A DNA stretch of 64,000 nucleotides from Branchiostoma floridae (GCF_000003815.2 NC_049980.1:14552405-14616404), one strand, 5' to 3'. Shown: positions 61,701 through 63,690, counted from the first letter of the stretch. Notes: generated by a model from the letters alone, not told the origin. A program made the numbers and translations.

Positions 61701-63690
61701 GACGGTGGGCGCCATAGACTCCCTGCAACCTATAATCCACTGCTTACTGAGTCACGTGTTCTATTTGCATAACGTGACGTTATGACAGCAGTGGATTGTT
61801 CATTCCTTGACAAAGACTGATGCTGTGCAGTCGAAAATATGGGTGAGTCCAATTTTGGTGTTGGAAATTACAGTTCAACTATTTCAAGAATGACTTGTAC
61901 CAACACAGATGAACTTTCAAGTTAAGCTACATCTTTGTCATGTGAGTGTCTTTCTTGCTGGATAATCGGAGCTTACACGATATACGATTTTTCACACTCA
62001 CATCTCCGGGTCCAGCATTTTTGTCGACCACGTGATTTGAAGTCATGTGACCACCACCATGTATGGTTTTTTTTCAACACGGCGTCGGTACCATTTTGGA
62101 CTTGAGTTGCGCCGGCCGCACCAGCTGGCGGAATGAAAAGACTGAGCGCTGTTTGCGACAGAAATAAAGTTATCAAGTATTTTAATTGTAGTTTTGGTGT
62201 TTTAAGTGCTTGACTAAGTCCAGAAATCACTGTAGTTGCATAGTTTGGGATTAGGGCACACATTTTTGCGATGGAACATTCCGTGAACCAAAAAACCATG
62301 TACATCGTAGCGCAGCGTCCGCTGCGCTGTGACATTAGGCGGCTTGTAAGATTGCAAGGCCATCTATGAAATGCTAGAATATATGCAACTTACTCTACAA
62401 ACATGGAATAGATGAGGGACGAAAGTACAAGACATTTATGACATTGTGATCCTTTATTGATACTATTTGAGAGTTTGTACTCAAAGCGTATGATTGTACA
62501 TGTATAAATGTGGGATTCCAGAGTTTTACGCCAGGAGGCGCGACGTCCTGGTGCATGTTGGATTGGTGGGGCCACACAAGGGGGGTGTACTGGTGTACAT
62601 ACATGTATACGGGTACATATACATATACCGCTCTTTCCCCTTAACCAGTGTTGTTATACATGTATGTGTACATGTTTTGTTGACCGTATTCCTTTCATCA
62701 GTGTTTTTTACAGACCTAATTTGCAGTTTGTACTCTACATCAATTGTGAAATGTTTGTCACAGTTCTCTTCTCTCTTTCAAAGGTGTAGTTCAAGCTAAT
62801 GCATATTAAGTACAATAGATTATACTATAGGCATCATGGCCAGTTATAAGTTAATAGGTCTAAGAACTAGTTCAATTTATAAGTTAAGATGGTGAAGAAA
62901 GGGACAATGTGCATATGTTAACTTCATAATGAGGCAATTGATCGTAAATGTTTCTCTTCTCTCTTTCAGAGGTGTAGTTTAAGCTAATGCACGAGTACAA
63001 TAGAGAGCCTGCAATAGATTAAGTCTATGGGTATCAAGGCCAGTTGAACGTCATAGGTCTAAGGACTAGTAATATTTTTAAGTACAGTCAGTGATTGTGT
63101 GTGGTTGCCTTCCAGCCCCCGAATACAGGCCCTCCTACTGGCTGTGCAGCTCCTGCCAACCAAACCTCCAAGATCATTTCAGGAGCCTTCCAATTTGGAC
63201 TGACTAACAACAGCCACATGACATTCAAGATAGATCCCAACAATGTCAAGGAAGAGTAAGGTCATCTTTTTATCTTTTTTGCTTTAGAATGATTGTTTCT
63301 TTTGCTCTGTCCTCAGAATATAAGTAATGGAAAGAACACATTGTTTTAAATCAACAAAAATTACTTCAAGAGGCATTTTCTTTTCAGTACTATTTGTTCA
63401 CATCATGAAGCTCCAGTATTTCCTTGGCTTTGATGTTTGTAAACTACATGTACATGTACTGTTTAGTCCTGTTGTAATAACTAATGATACCCTTCCTCAG
63501 GTTTTCAGTGAAGGTGGAGATCCGCACCTTTGAGTCGGATGGCCTGGTGTTCTACATTGCCAAAGACGACCATAAAGACTTCGCTGCCATCCAGCTGGAA
63601 GGTGGTCTGGTGAAGTTTAAGTTTGACAATGGGAAGGGTCCAGTGGAGATCAGCAGCACAGTCACTGTGAACGATGGAAAGCGGCATATG
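4566..63690 (+). CDS. LAMA1/2: Laminin subunit alpha (alpha-1/2-like), partial gene, 46 exons
   Basis: Secreted basement-membrane glycoprotein. Domain order read from the exons: laminin IV, LE modules, laminin IV, LE modules, about 550-residue coiled coil, LG1, LG2, LG3, Thr-rich linker, start of LG4. This order with two laminin IV domains is that of vertebrate laminin alpha-1 and alpha-2 (family knowledge). Exons sum to 7,208 bases; phases agree at every junction except one missing base in the linker exon. The coiled-coil length is close to the usual one, so few if any exons are missing there. LN, the first LE modules and the signal peptide lie left of the window; the end of LG4, LG5 and the stop codon lie right. 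An alpha-3/5-type chain is less likely because of the paired laminin IV domains and the basic cleavage site in LG3. Exon limits are by eye, without transcripts. Confidence 0.93.
5291..5404 (+). CDS. LAMA1/2: Laminin alpha exon: first laminin IV domain, part 2
   Basis: 38 codons, phase 0 to 0. Carries the laminin IV signature [12 protein letters not shown], then [16 protein letters not shown] across the junction. Acceptor TTTCCCAG, donor GTAATT. Confidence 0.93.
6282..6508 (+). CDS. LAMA1/2: Laminin alpha exon: first laminin IV domain, C-terminal part
   Basis: 75 codons plus 2 bases. Encodes [12 protein letters not shown], then [17 protein letters not shown] and the conserved segment [19 protein letters not shown] followed by TYNTNP, which closes the laminin IV fold. 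Donor GTAGAG at 6509. Confidence 0.95.
7008..7233 (+). CDS. LAMA1/2: Laminin alpha exon: end of laminin IV and LE modules
   Basis: Opens with LSSVSMESA (the usual ISDVSMDVA-like strand after laminin IV), then [15 protein letters not shown] and [20 protein letters not shown], typical laminin-EGF (LE) cysteine spacing. The first base completes a split Ser codon. Donor GTAAGA. Confidence 0.95.
7544..7755 (+). CDS. LAMA1/2: Laminin alpha exon: LE modules
   Basis: 70 codons plus 2. Encodes [20 protein letters not shown], then a Cys-poor insert ([11 protein letters not shown]) and [15 protein letters not shown]. The CPL-NNFSPTC type of LE module recurs at 20587-22487 after the second laminin IV domain, as in other laminin alpha chains. 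Confidence 0.95.
8049..8260 (+). CDS. LAMA1/2: Laminin alpha exon: LE modules
   Basis: Phase 2 to 1. Encodes [39 protein letters not shown] and [18 protein letters not shown]. Donor GTAAGG at 8261. Confidence 0.95.
8592..8698 (+). CDS. LAMA1/2: Laminin alpha exon: LE module
   Basis: Short exon encoding [20 protein letters not shown] and [14 protein letters not shown]. Phase 1 to 0; donor GTGAGT. Confidence 0.94.
9074..9254 (+). CDS. LAMA1/2: Laminin alpha exon: LE modules
   Basis: Encodes [18 protein letters not shown], then the [17 protein letters not shown] module and [17 protein letters not shown]. Phase 0 to 1; donor GTAAGA at 9255. Confidence 0.95.
9255..9955. other. Intron with a diffuse ACTTGCC-rich repeat
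   Basis: Between about 9300 and 9650 the motif ACTTGCC and its variants (CACTTGCCC, GGGCAAGTG) recur several times, including the palindrome TTGCCCGATCGGGCAA near 9561. Probably a transposon remnant, but I could not fix the ends. Confidence 0.45.
9956..10157 (+). CDS. LAMA1/2: Laminin alpha exon: LE modules
   Basis: Encodes [37 protein letters not shown] and [20 protein letters not shown]. The FGWDGLNGC loop is a common LE module ending in laminin alpha chains. Phase 1 to 2; donor GTCAGT. Confidence 0.95.
10158..10772. other. Intron, nothing recognised
   Basis: Unremarkable sequence before the TIR element at 10775. Confidence 0.45.
10775..11736. mobile_element. Non-autonomous DNA transposon, TA-flanked, CAGT ends
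   Basis: Left end CAGTCAAACCTGCCCGAG, right end ...GGGCAGGTTTAACTG; inverted ends match over about 25 bp and TA lies on both sides (10773-10774, 11737-11738). A GCGACCACCTG-type motif is repeated inside both ends. TA target and CAGT termini fit Tc1/mariner-like elements. No transposase seen in its 962 bp. Confidence 0.82.
11739..12415. other. Intron, nothing recognised
   Basis: No feature other than the downstream acceptor. Confidence 0.45.
12416..12581 (+). CDS. LAMA1/2: Laminin alpha exon: LE modules before second laminin IV
   Basis: Completes an Arg codon, then [36 protein letters not shown] and [12 protein letters not shown]. Phase 2 to 0; acceptor ATTTTAG, donor GTAGGA. Confidence 0.94.
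12582..13598. other. Intron, possible degenerate inverted repeat
   Basis: GGTAAAAGTGACAC near 12962 and GTGTCACTTTTAC near 13042 face each other; no element ends could be set. Confidence 0.4.
13599..13739 (+). CDS. LAMA1/2: Laminin alpha exon: LE module leading into second laminin IV
   Basis: 47 codons, phase 0 to 0. [20 protein letters not shown] followed by [20 protein letters not shown]; the CTSCFCFG-type sequence is the classical split LE module into which the laminin IV domain is inserted. Confidence 0.95.
14031..14210 (+). CDS. LAMA1/2: Laminin alpha exon: second laminin IV domain, part 1
   Basis: 60 codons, phase 0 to 0. Encodes [19 protein letters not shown], then [14 protein letters not shown], matching the position of [13 protein letters not shown] in the first laminin IV domain. 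Donor GTAAGA. Confidence 0.95.
14444..14644 (+). CDS. LAMA1/2: Laminin alpha exon: second laminin IV domain, part 2
   Basis: 67 codons, phase 0 to 0. [19 protein letters not shown], then [18 protein letters not shown] and ARHEIDLVE. Compare [12 protein letters not shown] in the exon at 5291. Confidence 0.95.
14967..15753. repeat. 23-bp direct repeats bracketing the GC-rich insert
   Basis: TGTAGGATTTTTAAAACGCC with one more base left and two right occurs at 14967-14989 and again at 15731-15753, bounding about 741 bp of GC-rich sequence within the hAT-like element. Confidence 0.85.
15093..15452 (-). CDS. Gene-like ORF fragment inside hAT-like element, function unknown
   Basis: A 119-aa frame from an ATG at 15452 to a stop at 15093; the frame also stays open upstream to 15839. 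It begins [15 protein letters not shown] and contains a short helical stretch ([20 protein letters not shown]). GC-rich and CpG-rich, unlike the AT-rich surroundings. The upstream side reads like a TATA-less promoter (GGGAATTGTGGGC on the minus strand). I do not recognise the product. It could be a captured first exon of a host gene or the start of a gag-like ORF; coding status is uncertain. Confidence 0.35.
   Translation of the reverse strand: MFGAGRRKIRPPARFVSSPAEDAELEWHSTPAELSKRLEDELLDVTRQLEKMKADLGADLERAGRVRTPLPTTTPEAADGGQRSPIPEMASHWACLLRFGCSCGQGRYRGSPMPAVSRV
15945..16730. other. Intron, nothing recognised
   Basis: 16160-16560 is T/C-rich (TTTCTCT-type); no exon found. Confidence 0.45.
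16735..17935. repeat. Dispersed repeat with about 240-bp internal tandem units
   Basis: ATGATTTTTGGTATGTAGAT recurs at about 17089, 17331 and 17579, each followed by TTTGCATAATTAATGA. The 5' part (GTGTGTCTGT run, then CCCCTAGCGGCTTG) matches the element at 23674-25387, so both are the same family. Confidence 0.8.
17940..18459. other. Intron, nothing recognised
   Basis: No feature other than the acceptor at 18459. Confidence 0.45.
18460..18587 (+). CDS. LAMA1/2: Laminin alpha exon: second laminin IV domain, end
   Basis: Encodes [19 protein letters not shown] and [19 protein letters not shown], the closing helix-strand of laminin IV (compare [15 protein letters not shown] in the first domain). 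It follows a 3.8-kb intron. Phase 0 to 2; donor GTAAGT. Confidence 0.95.
18757..18880 (+). CDS. LAMA1/2: Laminin alpha exon: after laminin IV, LE start
   Basis: [16 protein letters not shown], then [13 protein letters not shown]. Acceptor CCACAG at 18751-18756 gives a perfect family fit. A second in-frame acceptor at 18716-18717, followed by a similar ISNIN stretch, could add 13 codons (see findings). Donor GTAAGT at 18881 has an inverted copy at 19072-19104. Confidence 0.93.
18871..19104. repeat. Inverted duplication of a laminin 5' splice site
   Basis: 33 bases spanning the exon end and donor (18871-18903, with GCCATGTAAGTGACTCTTCT) recur as reverse complement at 19072-19104 with one mismatch. 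Loop about 168 bases. Confidence 0.9.
19333..19664. mobile_element. hAT-like MITE
   Basis: Ends CAGGGCTCGAA and TTCGAGCCCTG are perfect 11-bp inverted repeats; GTGCACCCAA motifs occur in both subterminal parts. Flanks (ACATCATA and TCATATAT) share only a partial duplication. 332 bp, non-coding. Confidence 0.82.
19906..20019 (+). CDS. LAMA1/2: Laminin alpha exon: LE module
   Basis: 38 codons, phase 0 to 0. [18 protein letters not shown], then [18 protein letters not shown]; homologous to the exon at 7008-7233 ([23 protein letters not shown]), showing the repeated LE block after each laminin IV domain. Confidence 0.95.
20587..20717 (+). CDS. LAMA1/2: Laminin alpha exon: LE module
   Basis: [20 protein letters not shown], then [14 protein letters not shown]; paralogous to the exon at 7544. 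Phase 0 to 2; donor GTAGGT. Confidence 0.95.
21989..22369. mobile_element. Harbinger-like MITE, TAA-flanked
   Basis: Starts GGCCACACCAATTTAATTT, ends AAATTAGATTGGTGTGGCC, with TAA on both sides (21986-21988, 22370-22372). TAA duplication is the PIF/Harbinger signature. Same family as 25761-26924. Confidence 0.88.
22401..22487 (+). CDS. LAMA1/2: Laminin alpha exon: LE module
   Basis: Short exon: [18 protein letters not shown] and [11 protein letters not shown]. Its acceptor lies only 31 bp downstream of a MITE (21989-22369), so the branch point may be inside transposon sequence. Phase 2 to 2; donor GTGTGT. Confidence 0.94.
22488..23465. other. Intron, nothing recognised
   Basis: No element ends or exon-like frame found. 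Confidence 0.45.
23466..23659 (+). CDS. LAMA1/2: Laminin alpha exon: last LE modules
   Basis: [37 protein letters not shown] and [19 protein letters not shown]. Last LE cysteines before the coiled coil. Phase 2 to 1; donor GTAAGT at 23660. Confidence 0.95.
23674..25387. mobile_element. Dispersed repeat with TACCTCCATGAAA inverted ends, containing a nested element
   Basis: Begins TACCTCCATGAAA and ends TTTTCATGGAGGTA. Internal units (GATTTTTGGTATGTAGGTA, TTTGCATAATTAATGAG) are shared with 16735-17935. Non-coding. Confidence 0.75.
24081..24748. mobile_element. Nested short TIR element inside the 23.7-25.4 kb repeat
   Basis: Left TAAGGTATCGGACCGGAGT faces right ACTCCGGTCAGATTTG and CCCGGAACCTTA. 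It interrupts the repeated context between GTATGTAGGTACC and ACAATG...TACTAATTATGC, which are adjacent in sister copies. The ends are approximate. Confidence 0.6.
25581..25723 (+). CDS. LAMA1/2: Laminin alpha exon: start of coiled coil
   Basis: [20 protein letters not shown] starts domain II; the paired Cys here correspond to the interchain disulfides at the top of the laminin coiled coil (family knowledge). Ends [14 protein letters not shown]. Phase 1 to 0. Confidence 0.94.
25761..26924. mobile_element. Harbinger-like element, TAA-flanked, 1.16 kb
   Basis: GGCCATACCAATTTAATTTG at the left faces AATAAAATTGGTATGGCC at the right; TAA on both sides (25758-25760, 26925-26927). Contains an A-run, an ATA/TAA microsatellite at 25915-25945 and a nested MITE. 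No transposase. Confidence 0.88.
26256..26463. mobile_element. Palindromic MITE, TA-flanked, nested
   Basis: CTGTAAATGCATTTAAGTTC at the left faces GAACATTTCTGCATTCACAG at the right, with TA on both sides. Internal TTCGCGG/CCGCGAA motifs add to the foldback. 208 bp. Confidence 0.85.
26928..27591. other. Intron, nothing recognised
   Basis: No feature identified. Confidence 0.45.
27592..29538. mobile_element. TIR-bounded non-autonomous DNA element, about 1.9 kb
   Basis: TGTGAAAATTCAAGCGT at the left faces ACGCTTCAATTTTCACA at the right (one mismatch). Subterminal regions are full of GACGG/GACGCGTC motifs on both sides (27610-27900, 29330-29520). No clear target duplication and no transposase frame; superfamily not assigned. 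Confidence 0.7.
29801..29887 (+). CDS. LAMA1/2: Laminin alpha exon: coiled coil
   Basis: 29 codons, phase 0 to 0: [20 protein letters not shown] then RPADRLLRR. Heptad-like hydrophobic spacing; GT-AG borders (CAACAG, GTAAGA). Confidence 0.88.
30175..31084. mobile_element. G-rich TIR element with internal ~190-bp repeats
   Basis: CAGAGGCGGCGGCAG at the left faces TGCCGCCGCCACTG at the right, with ACGAG on both sides (30170-30174, 31085-31089). Inside, a unit beginning near GGACAAATTTTG is repeated four times (near 30345, 30536, 30735, 30922). Non-coding; hAT-like ends, assignment tentative. Confidence 0.72.
31608..31719 (+). CDS. LAMA1/2: Laminin alpha exon: coiled coil
   Basis: [20 protein letters not shown] followed by [17 protein letters not shown]; phase 0 to 1. 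Fits between its neighbours by phase and coiled-coil composition. Confidence 0.88.
32162..32291 (+). CDS. LAMA1/2: Laminin alpha exon: coiled coil
   Basis: [20 protein letters not shown], then [20 protein letters not shown]. Phase 1 to 2; acceptor TTTTCGCAG, donor GTAGCC. Confidence 0.92.
32674..32884 (+). CDS. LAMA1/2: Laminin alpha exon: coiled coil
   Basis: 70-codon helical exon: [57 protein letters not shown]. Sites NKT and NRT could be N-glycosylated. Phase 2 to 0; donor GTAAGG. Confidence 0.95.
33215..33331 (+). CDS. LAMA1/2: Laminin alpha exon: coiled coil
   Basis: 39 codons, phase 0 to 0: [20 protein letters not shown], then [14 protein letters not shown]. Followed by the 4.4-kb intron that holds the DIRS-like element. 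Confidence 0.94.
34840..35510 (+). pseudogene. DIRS RNase H / post-RNase H remnant
   Basis: [19 protein letters not shown] ends in a TGA, resumes with [17 protein letters not shown], and continues only in another frame ([20 protein letters not shown]). A third open segment carries [19 protein letters not shown] and [20 protein letters not shown], ending VHLVAPI at 35510. At least one stop and one frameshift. Confidence 0.78.
35930..36160 (+). pseudogene. DIRS tyrosine recombinase N-terminal remnant
   Basis: Broken frames encode [26 protein letters not shown] and [10 protein letters not shown], the conserved start of DIRS tyrosine recombinases. The catalytic R-H-R-Y part is lost where the SINE pair begins. 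Confidence 0.65.
36293..36812 (+). mobile_element. tRNA-derived SINE, (AATA)n tail
   Basis: Pol III boxes are visible: A-box-like TGGCGCAGCGG (36301-36311) and B-box GGTTGCGAGTTCGAATCC (36338-36355). Body contains TTGGGAAAGGCACTTTACAC and ends in an AAATA run at 36783-36811. Inserted in the DIRS-like element. Confidence 0.88.
36950..37130 (-). mobile_element. tRNA-derived SINE fragment, opposite orientation
   Basis: Same family as the copy at 36293, reversed: GTGCCTTTCCCAAGGGCACA and CCGGATTTGAACCGG (degraded B box). Shares CTCCATTTAACGTCCTAT with the first copy. The A-box end is truncated. Confidence 0.8.
37187..37641. repeat. Large palindrome at the right end of the DIRS-like element
   Basis: Arms of roughly 130 bp (37187-37317 and 37508-37641) are reverse complements: CTGACACGTGAGTT, ATGTACATTAGAATTT and GAAACTTTGATTTTGTTGA on one side match the other with small indels. 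The spacer of about 190 bp contains the right terminal repeat. Confidence 0.82.
37738..37898 (+). CDS. LAMA1/2: Laminin alpha exon: coiled coil
   Basis: [20 protein letters not shown], then [20 protein letters not shown]. Phase 0 to 2; donor GTGTGT at 37899. Confidence 0.94.
37899..38160. other. Intron, nothing recognised
   Basis: Sequence between the exon and the Penelope remnant; no feature. Confidence 0.4.
38160..39240 (+). mobile_element. Penelope-like element remnant with internal deletion
   Basis: Open pieces encode [16 protein letters not shown], the RT stretch with [20 protein letters not shown] (38697-38756) and [12 protein letters not shown] (38805-38832), then jump to a GIY-YIG part, [20 protein letters not shown] (38892 on). 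The RT thumb between YVDD and GIY-YIG is missing. Frameshifts near 38460 and 38530; a stop interrupts the GIY-YIG part. It is a different, older copy than the one at 59.6 kb. Confidence 0.85.
39284..39422 (+). CDS. LAMA1/2: Laminin alpha exon: coiled coil
   Basis: [20 protein letters not shown], then [20 protein letters not shown]; the family segment 'A..AY..I..A..DAE.AA..A' of laminin alpha domain I. Phase 2 to 0. Confidence 0.95.
39423..40602. other. Introns, nothing recognised
   Basis: 39423-40042 and 40143-40602 show no identifiable element. Confidence 0.45.
40043..40142 (+). CDS. LAMA1/2: Laminin alpha exon: coiled coil
   Basis: [20 protein letters not shown] followed by [13 protein letters not shown]. 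Phase 0 to 1; acceptor TTCTTCCAG, donor GTAGGA. Confidence 0.93.
40847..42538. mobile_element. TTAA-flanked piggyBac-like non-autonomous element
   Basis: Starts CCCTCAAACCACCGTATGGG, ends with ACGGTGGTTTGAGGG, and has TTAA on both sides (40843-40846, 42539-42542). GGGGTCAAAACTGACCCC palindromes lie near both ends. TTAA plus CCC ends fit piggyBac. No transposase; interrupted by a LINE at 41794. Confidence 0.88.
41794..42522 (+). mobile_element. 5'-truncated non-LTR retrotransposon (CR1/L2-like)
   Basis: An open frame reaching 42300 encodes the C-terminal end of the RT region of LINEs: [48 protein letters not shown]. The 3' tail is an AAATA repeat (42495-42513). TACGGT on both sides (41788-41793, 42523-42528) is the target duplication. 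Palm motifs absent, so truncated. Confidence 0.88.
42642..42843. mobile_element. Short palindromic MITE, TA-flanked
   Basis: GTTCACCTTTATCCGCGGG at the left faces CCCTGTGGATAAAGGTGAAC at the right, continuing into TAACCTATAT / ATATAGGTTA. TA on both sides (42640-42641, 42844-42845). 202 bp. Confidence 0.85.
42971..43081 (+). CDS. LAMA1/2: Laminin alpha exon: coiled coil
   Basis: [20 protein letters not shown] then [16 protein letters not shown]. Phase 1 to 1. Separated from the previous exon by the nested transposon block. Confidence 0.92.
43082..44501. other. Introns, nothing recognised
   Basis: 43082-43930 and 44023-44501. A 75-codon frame at 43456 resembles no known protein and lies inside an intron. 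Confidence 0.45.
43931..44022 (+). CDS. LAMA1/2: Laminin alpha exon: coiled coil
   Basis: [20 protein letters not shown] then [11 protein letters not shown]. Phase 1 to 0; acceptor GACCTAG, donor GTAAGT. Confidence 0.9.
44502..44586 (+). CDS. LAMA1/2: Laminin alpha exon: coiled coil
   Basis: [20 protein letters not shown] then DIRAAEGD. Acceptor CTTTTTTATGAG (unusual A-T-G before the AG but a strong upstream T run). Phase 0 to 1; donor GTAAGT. Confidence 0.85.
44874..45028 (+). CDS. LAMA1/2: Laminin alpha exon: C-terminal end of coiled coil
   Basis: [20 protein letters not shown], then [18 protein letters not shown]. The [10 protein letters not shown] stretch directly before LG1 is a laminin alpha hallmark. 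Phase 1 to 0; donor GTAAGC. Confidence 0.94.
45029..45988. other. Introns in LG1, nothing recognised
   Basis: 45029-45465 and 45649-45988; only splice signals seen. Confidence 0.45.
45466..45648 (+). CDS. LAMA1/2: Laminin alpha exon: LG1, part 1
   Basis: 61 codons: [17 protein letters not shown], then [20 protein letters not shown], the first strands of laminin G-like domain 1. Phase 0 to 0. Confidence 0.96.
45989..46288 (+). CDS. LAMA1/2: Laminin alpha exon: LG1, part 2
   Basis: 100 codons, the longest single-frame exon of the gene seen here. [28 protein letters not shown], and [13 protein letters not shown], the canonical LG core strands. Phase 0 to 0. Confidence 0.96.
46569..46690 (+). 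CDS. LAMA1/2: Laminin alpha exon: LG1, end
   Basis: [19 protein letters not shown] then [19 protein letters not shown]; the FKGCMGE Cys pairs with the terminal Cys as in LG domains. Phase 0 to 2. Confidence 0.96.
46979..47144 (+). CDS. LAMA1/2: Laminin alpha exon: LG2, part 1
   Basis: [19 protein letters not shown], then [22 protein letters not shown]2 first strands. Phase 2 to 0; donor GTCTGT. Confidence 0.95.
47145..48173. other. Introns in LG2; possible retroelement tail
   Basis: 47200-47345 contains GATGATGATGAGTAGTAGTAG and AATAAATAAACAAG, resembling the 3' tail of a LINE or SINE; not assignable. 47722-48173 shows nothing. Confidence 0.35.
47577..47721 (+). CDS. LAMA1/2: Laminin alpha exon: LG2, part 2
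   Basis: [20 protein letters not shown], then [14 protein letters not shown]. Phase 0 to 1; donor GTGAGC. Confidence 0.95.
48174..48300 (+). CDS. LAMA1/2: Laminin alpha exon: LG2, part 3
   Basis: [20 protein letters not shown] then [14 protein letters not shown]. Donor GTATAT at 48301 is weaker than the others but keeps phase 2 with the next exon. Confidence 0.93.
48531..48666 (+). CDS. LAMA1/2: Laminin alpha exon: LG2, end
   Basis: [20 protein letters not shown] then [23 protein letters not shown] and GC near the end mark LG2 closure. Phase 2 to 0. Confidence 0.95.
48968..49150 (+). CDS. LAMA1/2: Laminin alpha exon: LG3, part 1, with basic cleavage site
   Basis: [37 protein letters not shown], then [10 protein letters not shown] (codons 49121-49150). 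Vertebrate laminin alpha-2 is proteolytically processed in LG3 at a basic site (family knowledge); that this site is used is inferred. Phase 0 to 0. Confidence 0.95.
49206..49735 (-). mobile_element. tRNA-derived SINE, reversed, (ATC)n tail
   Basis: On the minus strand, a tRNA-like head with B-box GGTCCCGGGTTCAAATCC (49657-49674) and A-box-like GTGGCACGATCGGGAGCGCG lies near 49720; the body contains TGTGCCCTTGGGAAAGGCAC, shared with the SINEs at 36.3 and 37.1 kb. The 3' end toward 49206 is a GAT/ATC microsatellite. The middle portion differs from the other two copies. Confidence 0.75.
49736..50110. other. Intron, nothing recognised
   Basis: Only the acceptor CTGTAG at 50105-50110 identified. 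Confidence 0.4.
50111..50262 (+). CDS. LAMA1/2: Laminin alpha exon: LG3, part 2
   Basis: [19 protein letters not shown], then [18 protein letters not shown] core strands. Phase 0 to 2; donor GTCAGT. Confidence 0.95.
50458..50640 (+). CDS. LAMA1/2: Laminin alpha exon: LG3, part 3
   Basis: [49 protein letters not shown]. Phase 2 to 2; donor GTAAGT at 50641. Confidence 0.96.
50719..51416. mobile_element. Non-autonomous TIR element, about 0.7 kb
   Basis: Left GGCCAGGGGCGTTCATGATC with ATGCAAAAAATGAAAC and TTCTATCGGTT faces right AACCGATAGAACCGTTTCAT and TGCATCATGAACGGGGCC. The ends pair over about 50 bp with small indels. A TAA lies on the right only. Superfamily unassigned. Confidence 0.78.
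51500..52140. mobile_element. Probable foldback-type element around the hairpin
   Basis: Outside the hairpin, AACGTTATTATCATATAGCC (51619-51638) faces GGCTATATGATAATCATTGTT (52116-52136). GAGGAGCGATACAC is repeated in tandem near 52001 and 52031. No coding frame; the ends are approximate. Confidence 0.55.
51516..51620. repeat. Long near-perfect hairpin
   Basis: TTAATGACCCGCC...TAACGCCTGGTCCTTT, a three-base turn (AGC), then AAAGGACCAGGCGTTA...GGCGGGTCATTAA. About 50-bp arms with few mismatches. Confidence 0.92.
52141..52680. other. Intron, nothing recognised
   Basis: AT-rich; no feature up to the duplicated acceptor. Confidence 0.45.
52685..52738 (+). repeat. 32-bp tandem duplication of a 3' splice site
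   Basis: ATTTCCTTCAGCCTAATCGA ends occur twice exactly 32 bp apart, giving AG at 52694-52695 and 52726-52727. Only the second preserves the laminin frame. Confidence 0.93.
52728..52821 (+). CDS. LAMA1/2: Laminin alpha exon: LG3, end
   Basis: Completes Asn, then [18 protein letters not shown] and [13 protein letters not shown]. Preceded by a 32-bp tandem duplication of its own acceptor; only the downstream acceptor (AG 52726-52727) keeps the frame, because the upstream one reaches a stop within 13 codons. Phase 2 to 0. Confidence 0.92.
52944..54100. mobile_element. TIR element with GTTTGTG target duplication
   Basis: CAAGGAGGTTAAAGAAAGAG at the left faces TTCTTTAACCTCCTTG at the right; GTTTGTG on both sides (52937-52943, 54101-54107). 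1,157 bp, GC-rich in the right half. Frames inside (135 aa at 53246) resemble nothing known. Superfamily uncertain because the duplication appears to be 7 bp. Confidence 0.85.
54108..54407. other. Intron remainder before linker exon
   Basis: Nothing beyond the acceptor AATTAAG, which has a short CCCCCTT tract. Confidence 0.4.
54408..54739 (+). CDS. LAMA1/2: Laminin alpha exon: Thr/Ser/Pro-rich LG3-LG4 linker, frameshifted
   Basis: Encodes a Thr-rich, probably O-glycosylated linker: [20 protein letters not shown] in the first frame and [19 protein letters not shown] in the second. Both are typical linker composition, but they are out of register. The first frame hits TGA at 54615-54617. The switch maps to a run of five C at 54595-54599. 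The exon is 332 bases, one short of a multiple of three, while both flanking exons require phase 0 to 0. Either an assembly error or a real lesion; an unseen intron is less likely. Acceptor AG 54406-54407; donor GTAAGT at 54740. Confidence 0.8.
55690..56359. mobile_element. hAT-like MITE
   Basis: CAGGGTTCGAAATAC at the left faces GTATTTCGATCCCTG at the right (one mismatch); ACTTGCAAT and TTGCATGTA motifs recur near both ends. AGTGC flanks both sides, a short possible duplication. Confidence 0.8.
56360..57084. other. Intron, nothing recognised
   Basis: No recognisable feature before the degenerate array. Confidence 0.4.
57085..57680. repeat. Degenerate tandem array, ~150-bp unit, about 4 copies
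   Basis: The phrase ATTTTTGGTACGTGGGTTGG (57129) recurs in altered form at about 57282, 57434 and 57581, each followed by TTTTGGGCCT-type and GCTTGAACTTGACAT sequence. A 187-codon minus-strand frame across it is an artefact of the repeat. Confidence 0.85.
57700..59631. other. Intron, nothing recognised
   Basis: Includes a short palindrome near 59072 (GTCGCCGATCG / CGGCGAC) and open frames without recognisable homology. Confidence 0.45.
59643..61923 (+). mobile_element. Penelope-like element with inverted 3'-end copy at its 5' end
   Basis: Body encodes RT and GIY-YIG endonuclease. The last 338 bp of the 3' region (61553-61890) are present in inverted orientation at 59643-59980, with at least two mismatches. 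AAGCTACATCTTT occurs at 59632-59644 and 61924-61936, a 13-bp target duplication. Inverted 3'-end copies and 5' truncation are typical of Penelope-like insertions (family knowledge). Nearly intact, so probably recent. Confidence 0.93.
59931..61772 (+). pseudogene. Penelope-like RT + GIY-YIG ORF with one premature stop
   Basis: One frame runs through 59931-61772 except for TAA at 60297-60299. Before it: [16 protein letters not shown] and KEDYKQKC, the conserved start of Penelope-like RTs. After it: LPKVHK-type segment, motif A ([14 protein letters not shown], about 60522), motif B ([20 protein letters not shown], 60715), motif C ([11 protein letters not shown], about 60821), FLDTL and [18 protein letters not shown]. 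The C-terminus has the GIY-YIG nuclease: CHIKCQ, then [19 protein letters not shown] (61477 on) and [17 protein letters not shown]. The ORF's start lies in the inverted arm, so the true N-terminus is lost by 5' truncation. Confidence 0.93.
61937..63115. other. Intron, nothing recognised except inverted-repeat end
   Basis: Contains the right 20-bp inverted repeat (62623-62642), the alternating TGTATACGGGTACATATACA near 62604, and two similar segments with CTCTCTTTCA(A/G)AGGTGTAG at about 62774 and 62961, about 187 bp apart, suggesting a diverged tandem duplication. Confidence 0.5.
63116..63255 (+). CDS. LAMA1/2: Laminin alpha exon: LG4, part 1
   Basis: [19 protein letters not shown] then [19 protein letters not shown]; the Cys-containing lead-in and first strands of LG4. 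Phase 0 to 2; it follows the 8.4-kb intron. Confidence 0.93.
63501..63690 (+). CDS. LAMA1/2: Laminin alpha exon: LG4, part 2 (last in window)
   Basis: [53 protein letters not shown]. Phase 2 to 0; donor GTACGA at 63691. The following strands (WHTV-like) lie beyond the window. Confidence 0.95.
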
